A stretch of 64,000 nucleotides of DNA, from the NCBI RefSeq assembly GCF_000006405.1, contig NW_003202922.1, positions 557,221 to 621,220 of the forward strand, written 5' to 3'. This DNA comes from Perkinsus marinus ATCC 50983 (Eukaryota > Perkinsozoa > Perkinsida > Perkinsidae). The translations under genes and the position numbers were made by a program. Below, piece by piece: positions 34,277-45,702 of the stretch (within the stretch, counting starts at the first letter, position 1; every line of letters starts with the position of its first letter). The notes beneath the pieces are model-generated. The model saw only the letters and a list, made by a program, of their open reading frames with translations, made no database searches and was not told the origin of the DNA.

Positions 34277-37171
34277 TCATTTCTGCTGTACGTCCCCTTG
34301 AGAGGCCTTTTTTACAGAATCTCTCACTGCCTGTAGTAATGCTCCAGCTTGGAGCTTGTCCATATAGCATTGGACCTTACCACTCTGGGCTAGCATACAG
34401 GCTACGGCCACAGTACCGCCATGGACAGCAAAAGAAGAGGGCAGTGTGGCTATCACCCCACCTGGCTTCATCGTCTTCTTATCACCACATCCTAGTTCCT
34501 CTAAAGTTGCTTCTTTCCTATCGAGTAACCTGAATAGCATCAGGCGTTGAGTGGTACTCGAGCTATCATGTTTGGTTATTACTGGGCTAGAGCCTCGAGG
34601 CTAGGTATCTCGATGACTTGCCTCTTATCCTCAGCAACTCTATTTAATAATGGTAGAAGAGCAGGGGCACCATCTTGTCCAATACGCCTGGGGAAATCGA
34701 GTAGATTTGTGAGAGTAGAGGAGGAGGAGTAGGTACCAATTAGGAGGTCCCTTAATAGCGTTCTCATCCTTGGGATGCTTAATTTCCACCAATTGGAAGG
34801 CGCGTACACCCAAATTAGCTACTCGGAAGGGTGATCTCGTCTTGGCCTTCACCATCCTGAGCGTTCGGGGTAAGGCTAGAAGGGTGTATGTATATTACTT
34901 AACCGCTGCCTTACTGAGAAGGAACACCTTCTTAGGCTGATCCTTCCTACACCAGAGTAGCTCGCTAGGCAGCATATCCTCAGTGACACCATAGAACTCT
35001 CGTATGGTATCCAGGGACTCTTTCGGGCATGGATAGTACTCCTTACAGATGGGCTTGGCTGAATGAGATGATGATGATGATGATGACGATGCGCACAGGC
35101 ATGAAGCATGATTATCGTACCATCAACAGCAGCAGGCCGGCCTCCACGACGCTGCTCGGGAGCATGCTTGTCAGTAGCTGCTGACTCCTCATTAGAATCA
35201 ACAGCGTCGTTAGACACCTTCTCGAAAGCTGCTACGAAGAAGCCTCCCGCATTGATATCATGAGGGAAGAAGCGTCGGCAATGATGTAGTTGGGCCTTGA
35301 TGGACTCGTCAGTAGGAGGCCACATGCCTGACAATAGAATAGAGAAGAGAGGATGACAGTAGGGCTTACTGGATAACATCTTCTTTTTATATTGATCAGG
35401 AGTATCCTCATATTTATCAATATGGGTAGCGGCATCACCAGGTGGGGAAACAGTCCAGGTTGATAGGCCAGGTCGTCCGCCTGAATACATCTCTCCACGA
35501 GGAGCAGCGATACTATAAGTAGCATGACCAACAGCTGGTCCCGCAACCAACTTCACTTCGCCATTGAAGTTGGCCAGGGCAGCAGCAACTACTGCCTCGT
35601 CCTCAATGGGATTAAGACTACAGGTTGAATATACCACTCTACCGCCAGGCTTGGCGAGCTCCAATCCCTACACGACAAACTTGAACGAGTCGCTAAGTAA
35701 TACAGGAGTACCCGGAGTAAGATTCGGAACTGCCTATGATGGATAGCAATGCTGTTGCCAGTCTTCCACTCCCTCCAGATGTCAGGGTTCTTACGCATAG
35801 TACCATCACTTGTGCATGGGACCTGTCATCAATGGTCCTCAACAACAATGGTAGTGACCGTAATAGTGGCCTACATCACAAAGAACTCTATCGAAGAGGA
35901 CCTGCTTGCCTTCCTCGTCCCAGAGTACTGGGAAACAGGATGCATCGAAGTTGACAACTCCAGAAGCAGGAGAGTTCAATCGCAGGACCTGAACCACTTC
36001 TGTTTGCATATCAAGTTGGGGGATTACTTGATGGGCTAGCATATTGGCTCGTTTCCATTCTATATCATTAGCAAGCACTAAGCCCTCTGGGATGGAGAAC
36101 TCAGGAGAGCATGACGAACTGCTGCTGCTGCTGCTGGTGTTACTCAAAGACTCTATCATCTGACATGTCTTAGAACCTAATCACAGCAGCTGCCAATTAG
36201 CTCAGCCACTAGTATTATTATCATACCAGGAGCAGCACACATATCCATGACTGTGAGATCAGGCCTGTCTATTTTAGCGAAGAGTGCTGGTATCATAGAT
36301 ACGGCCTCTTGACGGGCAACACACCTATACAGAGGACAACTCCATTACACCAACTCATACCTCTCACCCCTTCTACCCTCTAAGCTCCTGGCTGACGAAC
36401 CATTGTTTCAACTCCTTCAACTCGGCCTTCTTCTTCACATCTTTCCTTCCTAAAGCATCCCATTGCCAGCATCTCCTTGGTGTAGACTCTTTGAAGCCAT
36501 CAAAGTACCTATAAGTAGGCGTATGATAACTCATATTATAGAAGTGATTCTTACCAGTCGAGGGCCCTGGACTGCATACCCTTCTTCACTGTCTCATCCA
36601 CATCATCATCTTCCCCCATAGCGGACTGAGTGGGCTCCTTGGACAACTCCTGAATAATAGTGCAAACAGATACTACGGGGGTGCCTATTCTGGCTATCGG
36701 GCTTGAAGTTACCTCGCAACGATTGGCAACATCCCTCCACAGAGGCGAACTTGGGTTAATACGTATCGAAACTGGTAAAGGGGTCTTCATGGTCTCCTTC
36801 ATAGCATCAAAGTCCTCACGAGACTTGAACAAGCCAGGCATGTTGGAGTAGTACCTATGTAAGTGATATTCCATGGAGGTATAGAGAGAGTGGTCTATTG
36901 ATGTGATCATCATGAAAAGGCTGCTAGTACATCTCCCACTGCTCATTCTCCATATGTATAGGATCTGTATTACAGCTACTCCAGCCGTTGTCGGCCTTCT
37001 TATCTCCTTTCTGTTTGTCTACTACCAACATCCGCATCATCACTCCAACTTGCCCACTATGGATCACTCACCCTCCTTAGCTGCTTGTTCCGAGGCACCT
37101 CCTTGTTCTGTCTTGCCTCTCTTCTTCCATGGCTTGTACTCCGACTTACCGCGGCCTGCACGCTTACCCAT
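34277..37171 (-). CDS. NSUN2: NSUN2/Trm4-type RNA cytosine-5 methyltransferase
   Basis: This SAM-dependent enzyme makes 5-methylcytosine in tRNA and other RNA. The ATG at 37169-37171 opens a basic N-terminus (MGKRAGRGKSEYKPWKKRG), a likely nuclear/nucleolar signal. About twelve exons follow. Motifs in order are: LPVSIRINPSSPLWRDVANR; MDMCAAPGSKTCQMIESL, the SAM motif, split by an intron; [38 protein letters not shown] with the motif IV Pro-Cys; and GGRVVYSTCSLNPIEDEAVV with the catalytic Thr-Cys of motif VI. A Trm4-specific C-terminal domain ends KASQGDVQQK* at 34277-34279. Both cysteines are present, so it should be active. The block RKNPDIWREWKTGN and the post-catalytic region (FFPHDINAGGFFVAAFEK) favour NSUN2/Trm4 over other NSUN members. 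A polyserine stretch follows the SAM motif. Confidence 0.92.
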
Positions 37172-37317
37172 TTTAGAGGAGACGAATAAGGATAGGAATA
37201 CTCAGAAACTACAATGGATGAATGTGGACGGGCTCAGTGTAGTGGAGAGCCGTATAGTGAGACAAGGAGCTCAGTGATAGCGTTATCGCGATACTATAAC
37301 ACAGCTCTATACATCCA

Positions 37318-39828
37318 CTAACTGAAACATGAATTGGACTCAGAAACACATGTATCCCCAAGCTTCGAACGTCCATCAATACACTCAGTATACCCCTCTC
37401 CATTAGCTGTCGCTTGATGTAGGTAGTTGAGCTTATCAGTAGCTGTCCTCCAGTTCTTACTCGATAGGGGCACGACCCTTGGCCACCCTGCCTTTGCTAT
37501 CAATGCATGCAGCCTTAATTTAGTGTAATTGCTCAGGTCTCCATCTAGTGCAAAATCATGACCACTCAGACAGATGTACCTACTGTATACTCAACGGCGA
37601 TCAAGCCAAGATGAACCATGTTACACAGTTGGGGGGTCGACAGTCGCGTCGACAACATCAGCTAAGAATGGCCCCTCCCGACAGCCAACACGACGTTGAC
37701 CATCGTCTGTGGGACCACCAAGGACCGCTAGTATATCATGGGCATGTGGTGATCCTCGAGACGCTGAAGCCTGATTGGTGGGACCTTGCCGCAGTAAGAA
37801 GTTGGTTCTCGACCAACAATGATGCGACTACCTCCATCAATACTGAACATGTACTTGATGATAGAAAGCTGATAGGGGTCTTCATCTCGGAGATCAGCTG
37901 GTAACTTATCCAGATCATCACAAAGTACCTGACCCCAGCTGTTGATTGCTAACAAGCATATACCCACTTGAGCTTCTGTTCGGCTCACAGGCCGTCGCAA
38001 TGCTATACGCGAGTAAACCATGGATACTGCTATCCGAGAGGGTATGGTGTCCCTACCGAGCCTTCGACACAGTTCTTCATAGCGATCCTGCTCAGCAGAT
38101 AGGACTCCGCATATCGAGGGACACTAGTACCTCTAGTACGAAAATGAGCTCGGTACATTGGTCCGAGAAAGAGGGTGGTAGTAGCCTCAGAGATCGCAAG
38201 ATAACGGCTACATCTCTAACATCCATGGAAGTCGTCATCCTATCCTGGAGCATTCGGGAAACCATACGGTGTGAGGTAACCCTAATGAGGAGGGTACCAC
38301 AGGCCTCTGCTGACTTGAAGAGTCTACATGATGATATTTTTCAAGTCTAGATCAAGACTGTATCCCCGGTCGGCCAAGTCCCCACAAGCTGCCAGCCAAT
38401 CGCACACCTCAGTGGTACTCCCTGATGCTCTTCTAAAGGCTGATAGTGGAGGATTGGCCCCAAGCCGAGCCAGGGCCGCAGAAACCCGACCTAGAAGGTA
38501 CGCAATAACCCTGCTTACGGATCGGGAGCTTATAGAACCCGGCAGTGAGATCTCGTCCCAGTCGACAGCACTGAACATTTCCTCTAAATAGGCTCTCTGA
38601 CCGATCCACTGGAGGTCTAGTATAGCCACGGATATAGTGAGATCACACAGGGAGGGAATGGGCAGCGGTCCATGAGTTGGGTACCCAGAACCACCTTGGG
38701 GTGTTAATACGAATATCTGAACAAGAGTGCCAGGACTTGGATAAGAATCTGCTGCCATCATTACCTTTCCCATCCGACTCTCCAATGCTTCATGGAGGCT
38801 AGGATGGACTTGTTCGAAACGACCATAGACGAAGGCTACATGACATAGTTGTTCGGGGTCTAGCTGTCCAATCTTAGACGCCAGTACGTCTAAAATGGAG
38901 ATGCCAGCATCCATATCCTAACTTTATCGCCCCTACCAGATGCCTTTAAAAGGAGGAGATCATGCCTCATTCGTAGGCGGGCGAATGCTAGTAAAGCATC
39001 GACGAGTACTCCAACAGTGAGTGTATGGATCACACCACTAAGGTGTACCCCAAGCCTATGCATCATCATCAACTTATGCCACAGCCAACAGGTGTACTGG
39101 GCTTACCGATCGAAAAGGGCCACATCGCTTATACTAGCATCAGCAAAGGCAGTAGCTAGCCGTACTAGGTCCTTCCCAGTGGCAAGACTCAACTTCATGG
39201 ATACTGTCCGAGATACTAATACAAAGAGGGGGACCTAGCCGTAAGTGATACAGTCAATGACGTGAGCAACTAAAATCAATACCCCATTCTCCACCATTCC
39301 TGCCCGCACTATCAGCTTAGCAAGGTCCACTACTTCCTCTAACCGCAGTTCCCTTATGGTCCTATTGAGTCTAGCTGTTAATAGTACCAGGGCAGAGCTT
39401 GTTAAAAGGCCAAGGTTCCCTAGACCCTGAGAATGGGTTTCAACTGTTGACGAGAGAGTTATCATGATTACCATGATCATCCTATAACAGTCCTTACCAT
39501 CCAACTGGTCTATATTCGCAACTATACTCTGTGCCAATACCGTAAGGACCTCTTCAGTGAATGGGCTTGTATATACTAGTAACTGCCGACAACAATGTTA
39601 GACAATAATAAGCCTATCGCAACCTACCCCCTCCTTATTGCTGATAGAGCCATGTATAATAGCAGCCCTTTCCACGTAATGGGATTGGTTCTTGGGAGAT
39701 AGTGCTGCCACCCGTTCTGATTCCGTCATACCTTGTAAAGCCGGTTCAGAGCCACTCCTAACAAGCCCTTTCCTGACTGCTAGGGTGCTTATCCTGCGTC
39801 GTAGAGCCGTAGTATGAAAGCAAAGCAT
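37318..39828 (-). CDS. RAP-domain / FASTK-like mitochondrial RNA-binding protein
   Basis: The ATG at 39828 opens a classic mitochondrial presequence, basic and without acidic residues (MLCFHTTALRRRISTLAVRK). Helical-repeat segments of FASTK type follow (LEEVVDLAKLIVRAGMVENG; SKIGQLDPEQLCHVAFVYGR; SPGTLVQIFVL). At the C-terminal end, about 37400-37503, is a RAP domain: IAKAGWPRVVPLSSKNWRTA and KLNYLHQATA. RAP domains are expanded in apicomplexans and their relatives, and those studied act on mitochondrial or plastid RNA stability and rRNA fragments. Upstream of it, LLAINSWGQVLCDDLDKLPA is another conserved-looking part. The stop is TAG at 37318-37320. The protein has roughly eight exons and at least 650 residues. 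It faces the NSUN2 gene in the same orientation. Confidence 0.75.
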
Positions 39829-40312
39829 GATGCAACAACAACATAACCATCCTCAGGCCGTCTGCACCAAACTTCCGCAATTCAAGCGGAAGTCGATACT
39901 GTAGCGCACGCCCTTACTGTGCATCGAAAATAATCATGCAATCTTGCCCCGGGATGAGGCGTGTCTGCTGATCAGTATACCGGATTGGCCAGATCTGAGG
40001 GTAGATTCATGTCATTGCCTGTGTTAGTGTTGTGTTGGCTGTGAACCTGAGATATTGGTTGTGTACGGGCTGGATGATGGAGCGTTGGTACTCCCTAGCA
40101 GTGATAGGTATCGTCGCCACACTTCCACATTGCGAAGTACTCCTATATTTAGTCGCTTTAGTGTTTGACTGTCGTTTGCTGTATTGGTATGGCCGGTAAA
40201 CATGGTCGTGGTAGTCCTCTCCTGACCCGTATCAGCCTGCTCATAGGGCCTGCATTGGCACTGGGAATAGTGAGGCCACTACGATGGACAGGTAGTGGGA
40301 TGGTAATCAGGA
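39829..40312. other. Divergent upstream region
   Basis: About 480 nt separate the divergently transcribed RAP gene and the GalNAc-transferase-like gene. An ATG at 40189 opens a 53-codon hydrophobic frame (SLLIGPALALGIVRPL) that might be an alternative first exon of the plus-strand gene. Otherwise this should be a shared promoter region. Confidence 0.4.
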
Positions 40313-42263
40313 ATGGTCGATGGGGATATGCGTATGTGGGGGCTCGATGAGCTATCAGATAAACTCTTAGGTATTACCATGGCGTTGGTGATGGCCGCCA
40401 TGAGTATCATGGTATTCCTGATCTTCCGAAAGGATATGAGATTCTCCATACTAACTGCAATACTACTTGCTAACCAAATAGCGTTGATAGTGAGTCTACG
40501 GGATTACAATATGAACAGTGCATGGATACACAGTATGGATTCACCAGCAAGTAACGTATAACCAATCGAATATGCATCGCAAGTATGTTGGTATAGGTAA
40601 GGGATTCCAACATGTCGAATATAAGGCTGGAGATGAGCTGCGTTCGGCGAGCTATCCTTATGTATCGGTTATTGTTTATATACCAGCTTCCTTAGAAGGA
40701 GGGAAGATATCATCTAGCGACATATCACGGACAGTTGATGAGGTCATAGAGAATAGTTCCAAGTCTTTGATCAAGGAAGTTATCTTGTATGCTCCCGAGG
40801 ACTTACCCGTTAGTGGTGGTATTGGCGCCACTAATTCTTTTGTAAGGTTTCCCCTTCCTGAACTATATACACTCGTGCTGAGTACTTGATCCTATCAGGT
40901 CCGGTATTGCTCCTCTAAAGAGGTCCCTAAGTATTTAGAATGCACTGATGAGCAGACGGATACAATAATCTTCGTAAGGCTGCATCGACTGATTGTTTGT
41001 TCACTCTTTGGATTAGGTCCAAGCTGGTGTAACGGATCTCAAGCGGGACTGGCTCAATGGTATTGCTCGAGAGGCACTGGTTAGAAAGAACACCATTGCG
41101 ATACCTGTAGTTCATTATGGTGGATCCGATCGGTAATGCTCGAATCGTTCATAACATAACTGGTGAGTATGTGTTATGGCAGGGTACAGGGGGCGGTTAA
41201 TAAGAACTATCAAATAACAGCCTTGAACATAGACAAGATGGAGGAGGTGAGGCCCTGTATTTTTTCTATCCGACGAGTATCATCATCGAACTCAGAGTCC
41301 AGTAATGCCTCAATTAGCCGTCTTTGCTACTACCAAGTTTTGGCTAAACGAAGTGGATACGAATCAGAAGCTCTTGCGTGAGCATCTAACTCTAAGCCTG
41401 AGTATGAGAACATGGCTGTGTGGAGGGCAGGTGATACGGAATTATGGTATAGCCACTCGCTATGGCCATGTGGCTTACTCTTGTTACTTGGATACTTAAC
41501 GCGATCTCCTGCTCTGTCAGATAATTGTCTCTCGGTTATCGGAGGTGACAATAGCTCCGGGGTATATAGTAACAGCATCGCAGTCAAGGCAGCCCTCAGT
41601 ACCATTCAATGAATGGTTGGCTGATGATATTGCACAAGTTAATAGGAAGTGTCCCTACGATCTTGATTGGTGGATGTCTAAATTCCGTGATCCATTGGTA
41701 TCTGCTAATGCCATGGCCTATGAAAGTTTCATGCTCCAAAACCCTCGAGGCTGCCTTGCACATCGTAATGGGGTCTTCCGACTTGAATCTGCTTGTAATA
41801 CCGATGATAAATCACGGAGGTTCTATTGGCAAGATAATGGGAGGATGTTGAAAACTCTAGCAGATAATAGATGTTTGGATGCAGCTAGTCCTAGGCGGGA
41901 AGGTGCTCGTCCAGTGAGCTATTGGTGTATGGCTGGGAATGATAATCAACACTTCGAGCTGGAAGGTCACCGTCTTACATGGAATAGCTATTGTCTGGCG
42001 CCCACTCCTAGTGCTGATCTCGAATTCCAACTATGCAAGGATGACTCTTCTGGCAATCCTATTGACTCACAGAACTGGGTAATATTTTATCCGAGAGCGC
42101 TGCTCCTGGTGTAGGCATCGTGTGTGGAAGCAGTGTCGTTTAATGGGCCCTTCCCGTGCTTCTTAGGGGTGTAGGAGTAGTACATGCATTCTTTCCCTAG
42201 GTGGATACCAACAAACGGTGGGAGAATGTGGACTCTCTTGGCGCACCTGAACTATTCCGATGA
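40313..42263 (+). CDS. GalNAc-transferase-like protein with ricin-type lectin domain, likely inactive
   Basis: The fold order is that of Golgi polypeptide GalNAc-transferases: N-terminal membrane segments (LLGITMALVMAAMSIMVFLI); the GT27-type N-half (YPYVSVIVYIPASLEG, SRTVDEVIENSSKSLIKEVI); the C-half of the catalytic domain (MPQLAVFATTKFWLNEV, LSLSMRTWLCGGQVIRNYGI); and a C-terminal ricin B lectin domain (GCLAHRNGVFRL, NRCLDAASP, NDNQHFELEGHRLTW). Key catalytic features are missing. Where the family has ILVDDGS this protein reads ILYAPED. The metal-binding DxH (LDSHCEV) is replaced by VQAGVTD. The acidic W-x-G-E-N block reads LLREHLTL. I place the stop at 42261-42263 by splicing QNW to VDTNKRWENVDS; reading through the intron would stop at 42114. 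It is probably a pseudoenzyme or Golgi lectin. The start is uncertain. Confidence 0.75.
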
Positions 42264-42581
42264 GGGTGCCTACTACTTATAACCAAACAACCAGTCCTTC
42301 AACAGCTTGCTTTTTTGTGGATGCTGTGGTATTCCTCTCATTCTTTCGTGACTCCCAGTGTATGTATGGGCGACACTTAGATGTCCATCTTGCTCACCAG
42401 CCCTCCTGCCACTGTTCCGCGAGAGTATCTCATCCCAACAACTTGGCGGAAGTATCAACATTTTCGACATACTCCTGCTGGTGTTGTGTTTTCAATGATT
42501 ACTGTTTCCTTGCCTGGGAGTGATTGCTATTACCGTCTGTGCGTGTAATTATAGATAACCCTACTAGTGATAGTAATAATA
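42264..42581. other. Intergenic stretch
   Basis: About 320 nt lie between the GalNAc-transferase-like gene and the first CSN5 exon, both on the plus strand. There is no coherent exon. It should hold a 3' UTR and the CSN5 promoter. Confidence 0.45.
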
Positions 42582-43914
42582 ATGGTTACTCGCTTTGAGG
42601 CCTTATGCCGGGGTCACGACAGCACTGGGCAGCCGACAACCTTGGCTAGAGAGCTACGGAGAGTGTAAGAGGCAACCAATGGCTCAAGTGTACTCTAACT
42701 AGCCTTAGATATGCCCCAGTGAGCACTGATGAGCAAGAGAAGCTGCATATGGATAAACCATGGAGATCTGATCCAGACTTTTTCAAGAAGGTAACAAATG
42801 TGGAGTAGGTGAATGACACATTTATCGGTAGGCTCGTATCACAGCCAATGCTATGGTGAAGATGGTTACTCATGTAGCCTCGGGTGGTGATATTGAAGTT
42901 ATGGGCCTAATGCAAGTAAAGCAGGGATAGCCCTCTTCAGTAGGGTTAGTAACTATCTATTGTAGGGTCGTATCGTCGGACATGACTTCATCATAACTGA
43001 CGCCTTCCCTTTACCTGTGGAGGGCACTGAAACTCGGTAAGTGCTGGTATCAAGAGCCCCTTATCAGTCATTTGTCTAGGGTCAATGCCGGCGCGACAGC
43101 CAATGAGTTTATGATAGATTTCGTGGAATCCAATGAGTCGCAGATATCCAACGATAACGTGGTCGGTTGGTACCATAGCCATCCTGGATATGGTTGTTGG
43201 TTATCGGGCATTGGTAGTAATGAAATATCTGGATAATGGTAGGTCTAGTGTACGCCGCTTCAGACGTCGAAACTCAGCGTCTATACCAGAGGGCTAATGA
43301 ACCGTTCGTTGCGGTAGTCATAGACCCTGTGAAAACAACAGCACAGAGAAGAGTTGAGATTGGTAAAGAGTGCGCAATATATAGTCAGGGTATTGCGGTG
43401 TTATTAGGTGCCTTTCGAACGTATGAGAAGACTTCCTCTGCTCCCAGTGGTACAGCAGCTGATGGTGCTGCTCGTGTAGTTGGTAATATACCATTGGATA
43501 AAGTCCAAGATTTTGGCGCTCATGCCAATAGTTATTATTCTTTGGAGGTAATGCTCCCATACTTTGGGGTGAGTCATTATGTGGGATCAGGTCGAGTATC
43601 TGAAGTCACCATTGGATAATCTTATACTCACCAAGCTGTCTAACTCTTCCTGGGTGGCTCTACTATGTTCCTCACCCCTCTCAACCAATACTGAGCAGAT
43701 CAACTCGGCAGACCAGCAACTCCCCTATCTACGCAAGCTGGTAGCTGATGCTGGAGCCAAGACGAAAGCTAGTCTTGGAGATATCACTGCAGACAGGGGT
43801 CGTAGCGGAGGTGCTACCCAGGCTTCATCTAAAGGGCCCGTGGTGGACAACACACAAGTTGGCAATGCTCCCGCTGGAAGTGGGCGTGAGGAAGAGGAGG
43901 AAAACTGCGAGTAA
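42582..43914 (+). CDS. CSN5: COP9 signalosome subunit 5 (CSN5/JAB1 deneddylase)
   Basis: CSN5 is the metalloprotease that removes NEDD8 from cullins and so resets SCF ligases. Exons join in frame: [14 protein letters not shown], then [20 protein letters not shown] with the catalytic Glu, [20 protein letters not shown], and the complete JAMM motif [14 protein letters not shown] at about 43175-43215. Then come [51 protein letters not shown] and the CSN5-specific [20 protein letters not shown]. All zinc ligands are present. The stop is at 43912-43914 after a Glu-rich tail. A gtaagg donor right at the stop could instead splice into a basic open block ending near 44131. The first exon ([14 protein letters not shown] at 42582) joins imperfectly and is tentative. 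The conserved C-terminal helix seen in animals is not evident. Confidence 0.93.
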
Positions 43915-44591
43915 GGACATCAGATGGGAACACCGTTTGGGAATCTATAATGGCTTCAGATGCATGGAACCATCACGGCAGAACCCAGGGACTCAGCAAG
44001 CTAGGCTTAGTGAGAGGCGAACAAAGAAGCATCGATCTTCCCCCGAGGGTGGGATAACAGCTACTGCGGGAGGCAGAGGACGACACCAGAGGAGTATCGA
44101 ACTCCGCACTGGTAGTAGTTTAGCTTGGTAGTCGTTATATATATGGTATCATCTTGGTGACATCTCAGGTGGGCCAGAGTCTCCACCAATATGCCCAACA
44201 TCCCAGCAATGCATAGGGTTGGGATTAGCAGCACAGGATGGGGTAGTAACATAGTTCTTCCTATCGCGACAAGTAACTCTTCAGCTATCGGCCAGTATCG
44301 AGCTAGTCTCCTGTGTACTAGCCTCACAGAGAGCACAACACATGATATTCGCTGACAGCCACCATATGAGGAGGCCACACGGCAACAGTGAAGGGAACCC
44401 TTCGTAGTAATCTCCATTATCCAATTGTGTCACGTTTCTATGCCAATATGTACCTGAGTTCAGTGGTAGTATCGTACAATGACGTATGGGAGCTGGAATG
44501 TGGTGGTAGGAGTAATGAGCAGACTCCTCGACAACACTACAAGTGTTGGACCATCGGAACAGTTATCTGTCAGTTCATGTGATCCTCAAGA
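43915..44591. other. Gap with possible CSN5 extension and an orphan minus-strand frame
   Basis: At 43965-44131 a basic plus-strand frame (MEPSRQNPGTQQARLSERRT) may be an alternatively spliced CSN5 tail. On the minus strand a 118-codon frame at 44061-44417 contains a hydrophobic stretch (HPVLLIPTLCIAGMLGILVE). It could be a small membrane protein, but there is no supporting splice or family evidence. The rest should contain the promoter of the DHHC gene. Confidence 0.3.
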
Positions 44592-45479
44592 ATGCATGAT
44601 ACCTCCCATCTCCTTCTACCTGAATCCTATAACCGACCAAACAAACCCAATAATGCGTATGGTATATGGTTTGTGGTGGTAGTACTCTTCCTAATAACGA
44701 TTGAATACACCAGTTTCGTATTCCTACTATGGGGCCCTCTCTTACCTCGGACCTCGGTATCTCTCTTATTGTGCTCATTTCACATATTGATAGCAATGAG
44801 TCTATGGTCACTGTACATGTCTGTTACTACGGATCCTGGTGCTGTACCGTTATATTGGGGCTTCCACATTGGAGAAGAAAACAAACGACGAAGGTATTGT
44901 AAGATGTGTAACGTGTGGAAGCCGGAGAGAACACATCACTGTAGTATCTGTAACCGTTGTAACTTGAATATGGATCATCATTGCCCATGGATAAACAACT
45001 GTGTTGGATTTTATAACCGCAAGTTCTTCATACAATTATTATTTTACGTCTATGCTACTCTAGCAGTGTATATAGTTACTGGCTCCTACCCTCTCTATTT
45101 GCATGTTAGTGAAGTGGTGATGGTAGATATAAGATTCCTGGATGCAGGTGATGTCCTCATTGTCGTCGCCTATATCGTTGCTCTTTTCTTTATCATTACT
45201 CTAACCAGCTTCCTCAAGTTTCACGTGACTTTGGTAATTGAGAACAGCACGACGATTGAGAATGTGGAGAGGGAAGGTGGGGATACAAGCAAGCAACAAA
45301 ATGACTCTGATAGGCTTAAGTACGATATGGGCCGGAGAAGGAATGTGGAACAAGTGATGGGTTCGAGTACGCTATGGTGGTTCATACCGCACCACAATGC
45401 TACATCGAGACCAGTTGGAGATGGTGTTAACTGGTTCCATACCAATACACAAATGACTTCATCGACTAAGCATCTATGA
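44592..45479 (+). CDS. DHHC-type protein S-palmitoyltransferase
   Basis: DHHC enzymes are integral membrane enzymes that transfer palmitate to cysteines of substrate proteins. This is a single intronless frame of 295 codons, unusual in this window. Layout: a short cytosolic N-terminus; TM1 and TM2 (IWFVVVVLFLITIEYTSFVF; SVSLLLCSFHILIAMSLWSL); the DPG motif (TTDPGAVP); the Cys-rich domain (RYCKMCNVWKPERTHHCSIC) with the catalytic motif MDHHCPWINNCVGFYN; TM3 and TM4 (FFIQLLFYVYATLAVYIVTG; VLIVVAYIVALFFIITLTSF); and the TTxE-like motif NSTTIENVE. The cytosolic tail is about 60 residues and contains a Trp-rich end. All Cys-rich-domain zinc ligands and the DHHC tetrad are present, so it should be active. 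Length and topology suit a Golgi or plasma-membrane member. Confidence 0.96.
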   Translation: MHDTSHLLLPESYNRPNKPNNAYGIWFVVVVLFLITIEYTSFVFLLWGPLLPRTSVSLLLCSFHILIAMSLWSLYMSVTTDPGAVPLYWGFHIGEENKRRRYCKMCNVWKPERTHHCSICNRCNLNMDHHCPWINNCVGFYNRKFFIQLLFYVYATLAVYIVTGSYPLYLHVSEVVMVDIRFLDAGDVLIVVAYIVALFFIITLTSFLKFHVTLVIENSTTIENVEREGGDTSKQQNDSDRLKYDMGRRRNVEQVMGSSTLWWFIPHHNATSRPVGDGVNWFHTNTQMTSSTKHL

Positions 45480-45702
45480 CCTCTCACCATACCTTCAAAA
45501 GACTCCTTCGATGGCAGCCTTAGGCGTATAGGTCTCTTTCAGCGGTCTTGATAGTTTCATAAGGTTCTTCAAGGATCCACGTGCATGTCGACGTTCTGTT
45601 AGATAAGGTTACCATTTCTAGTGTTCCTGCTATGTTGTTGTGTTGAGTAGCACACAGTTAAGTAACAGCAGTCCTCACGATACTTGTCTCCACCTGCAGG
45701 TA

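Noticed and set aside
35232-35546. A 104-codon minus-strand frame inside the NSUN2 gene
   Set aside because: It is an alternate frame of the conserved NSUN2 exon that carries the motif VI cysteine, with no independent support.
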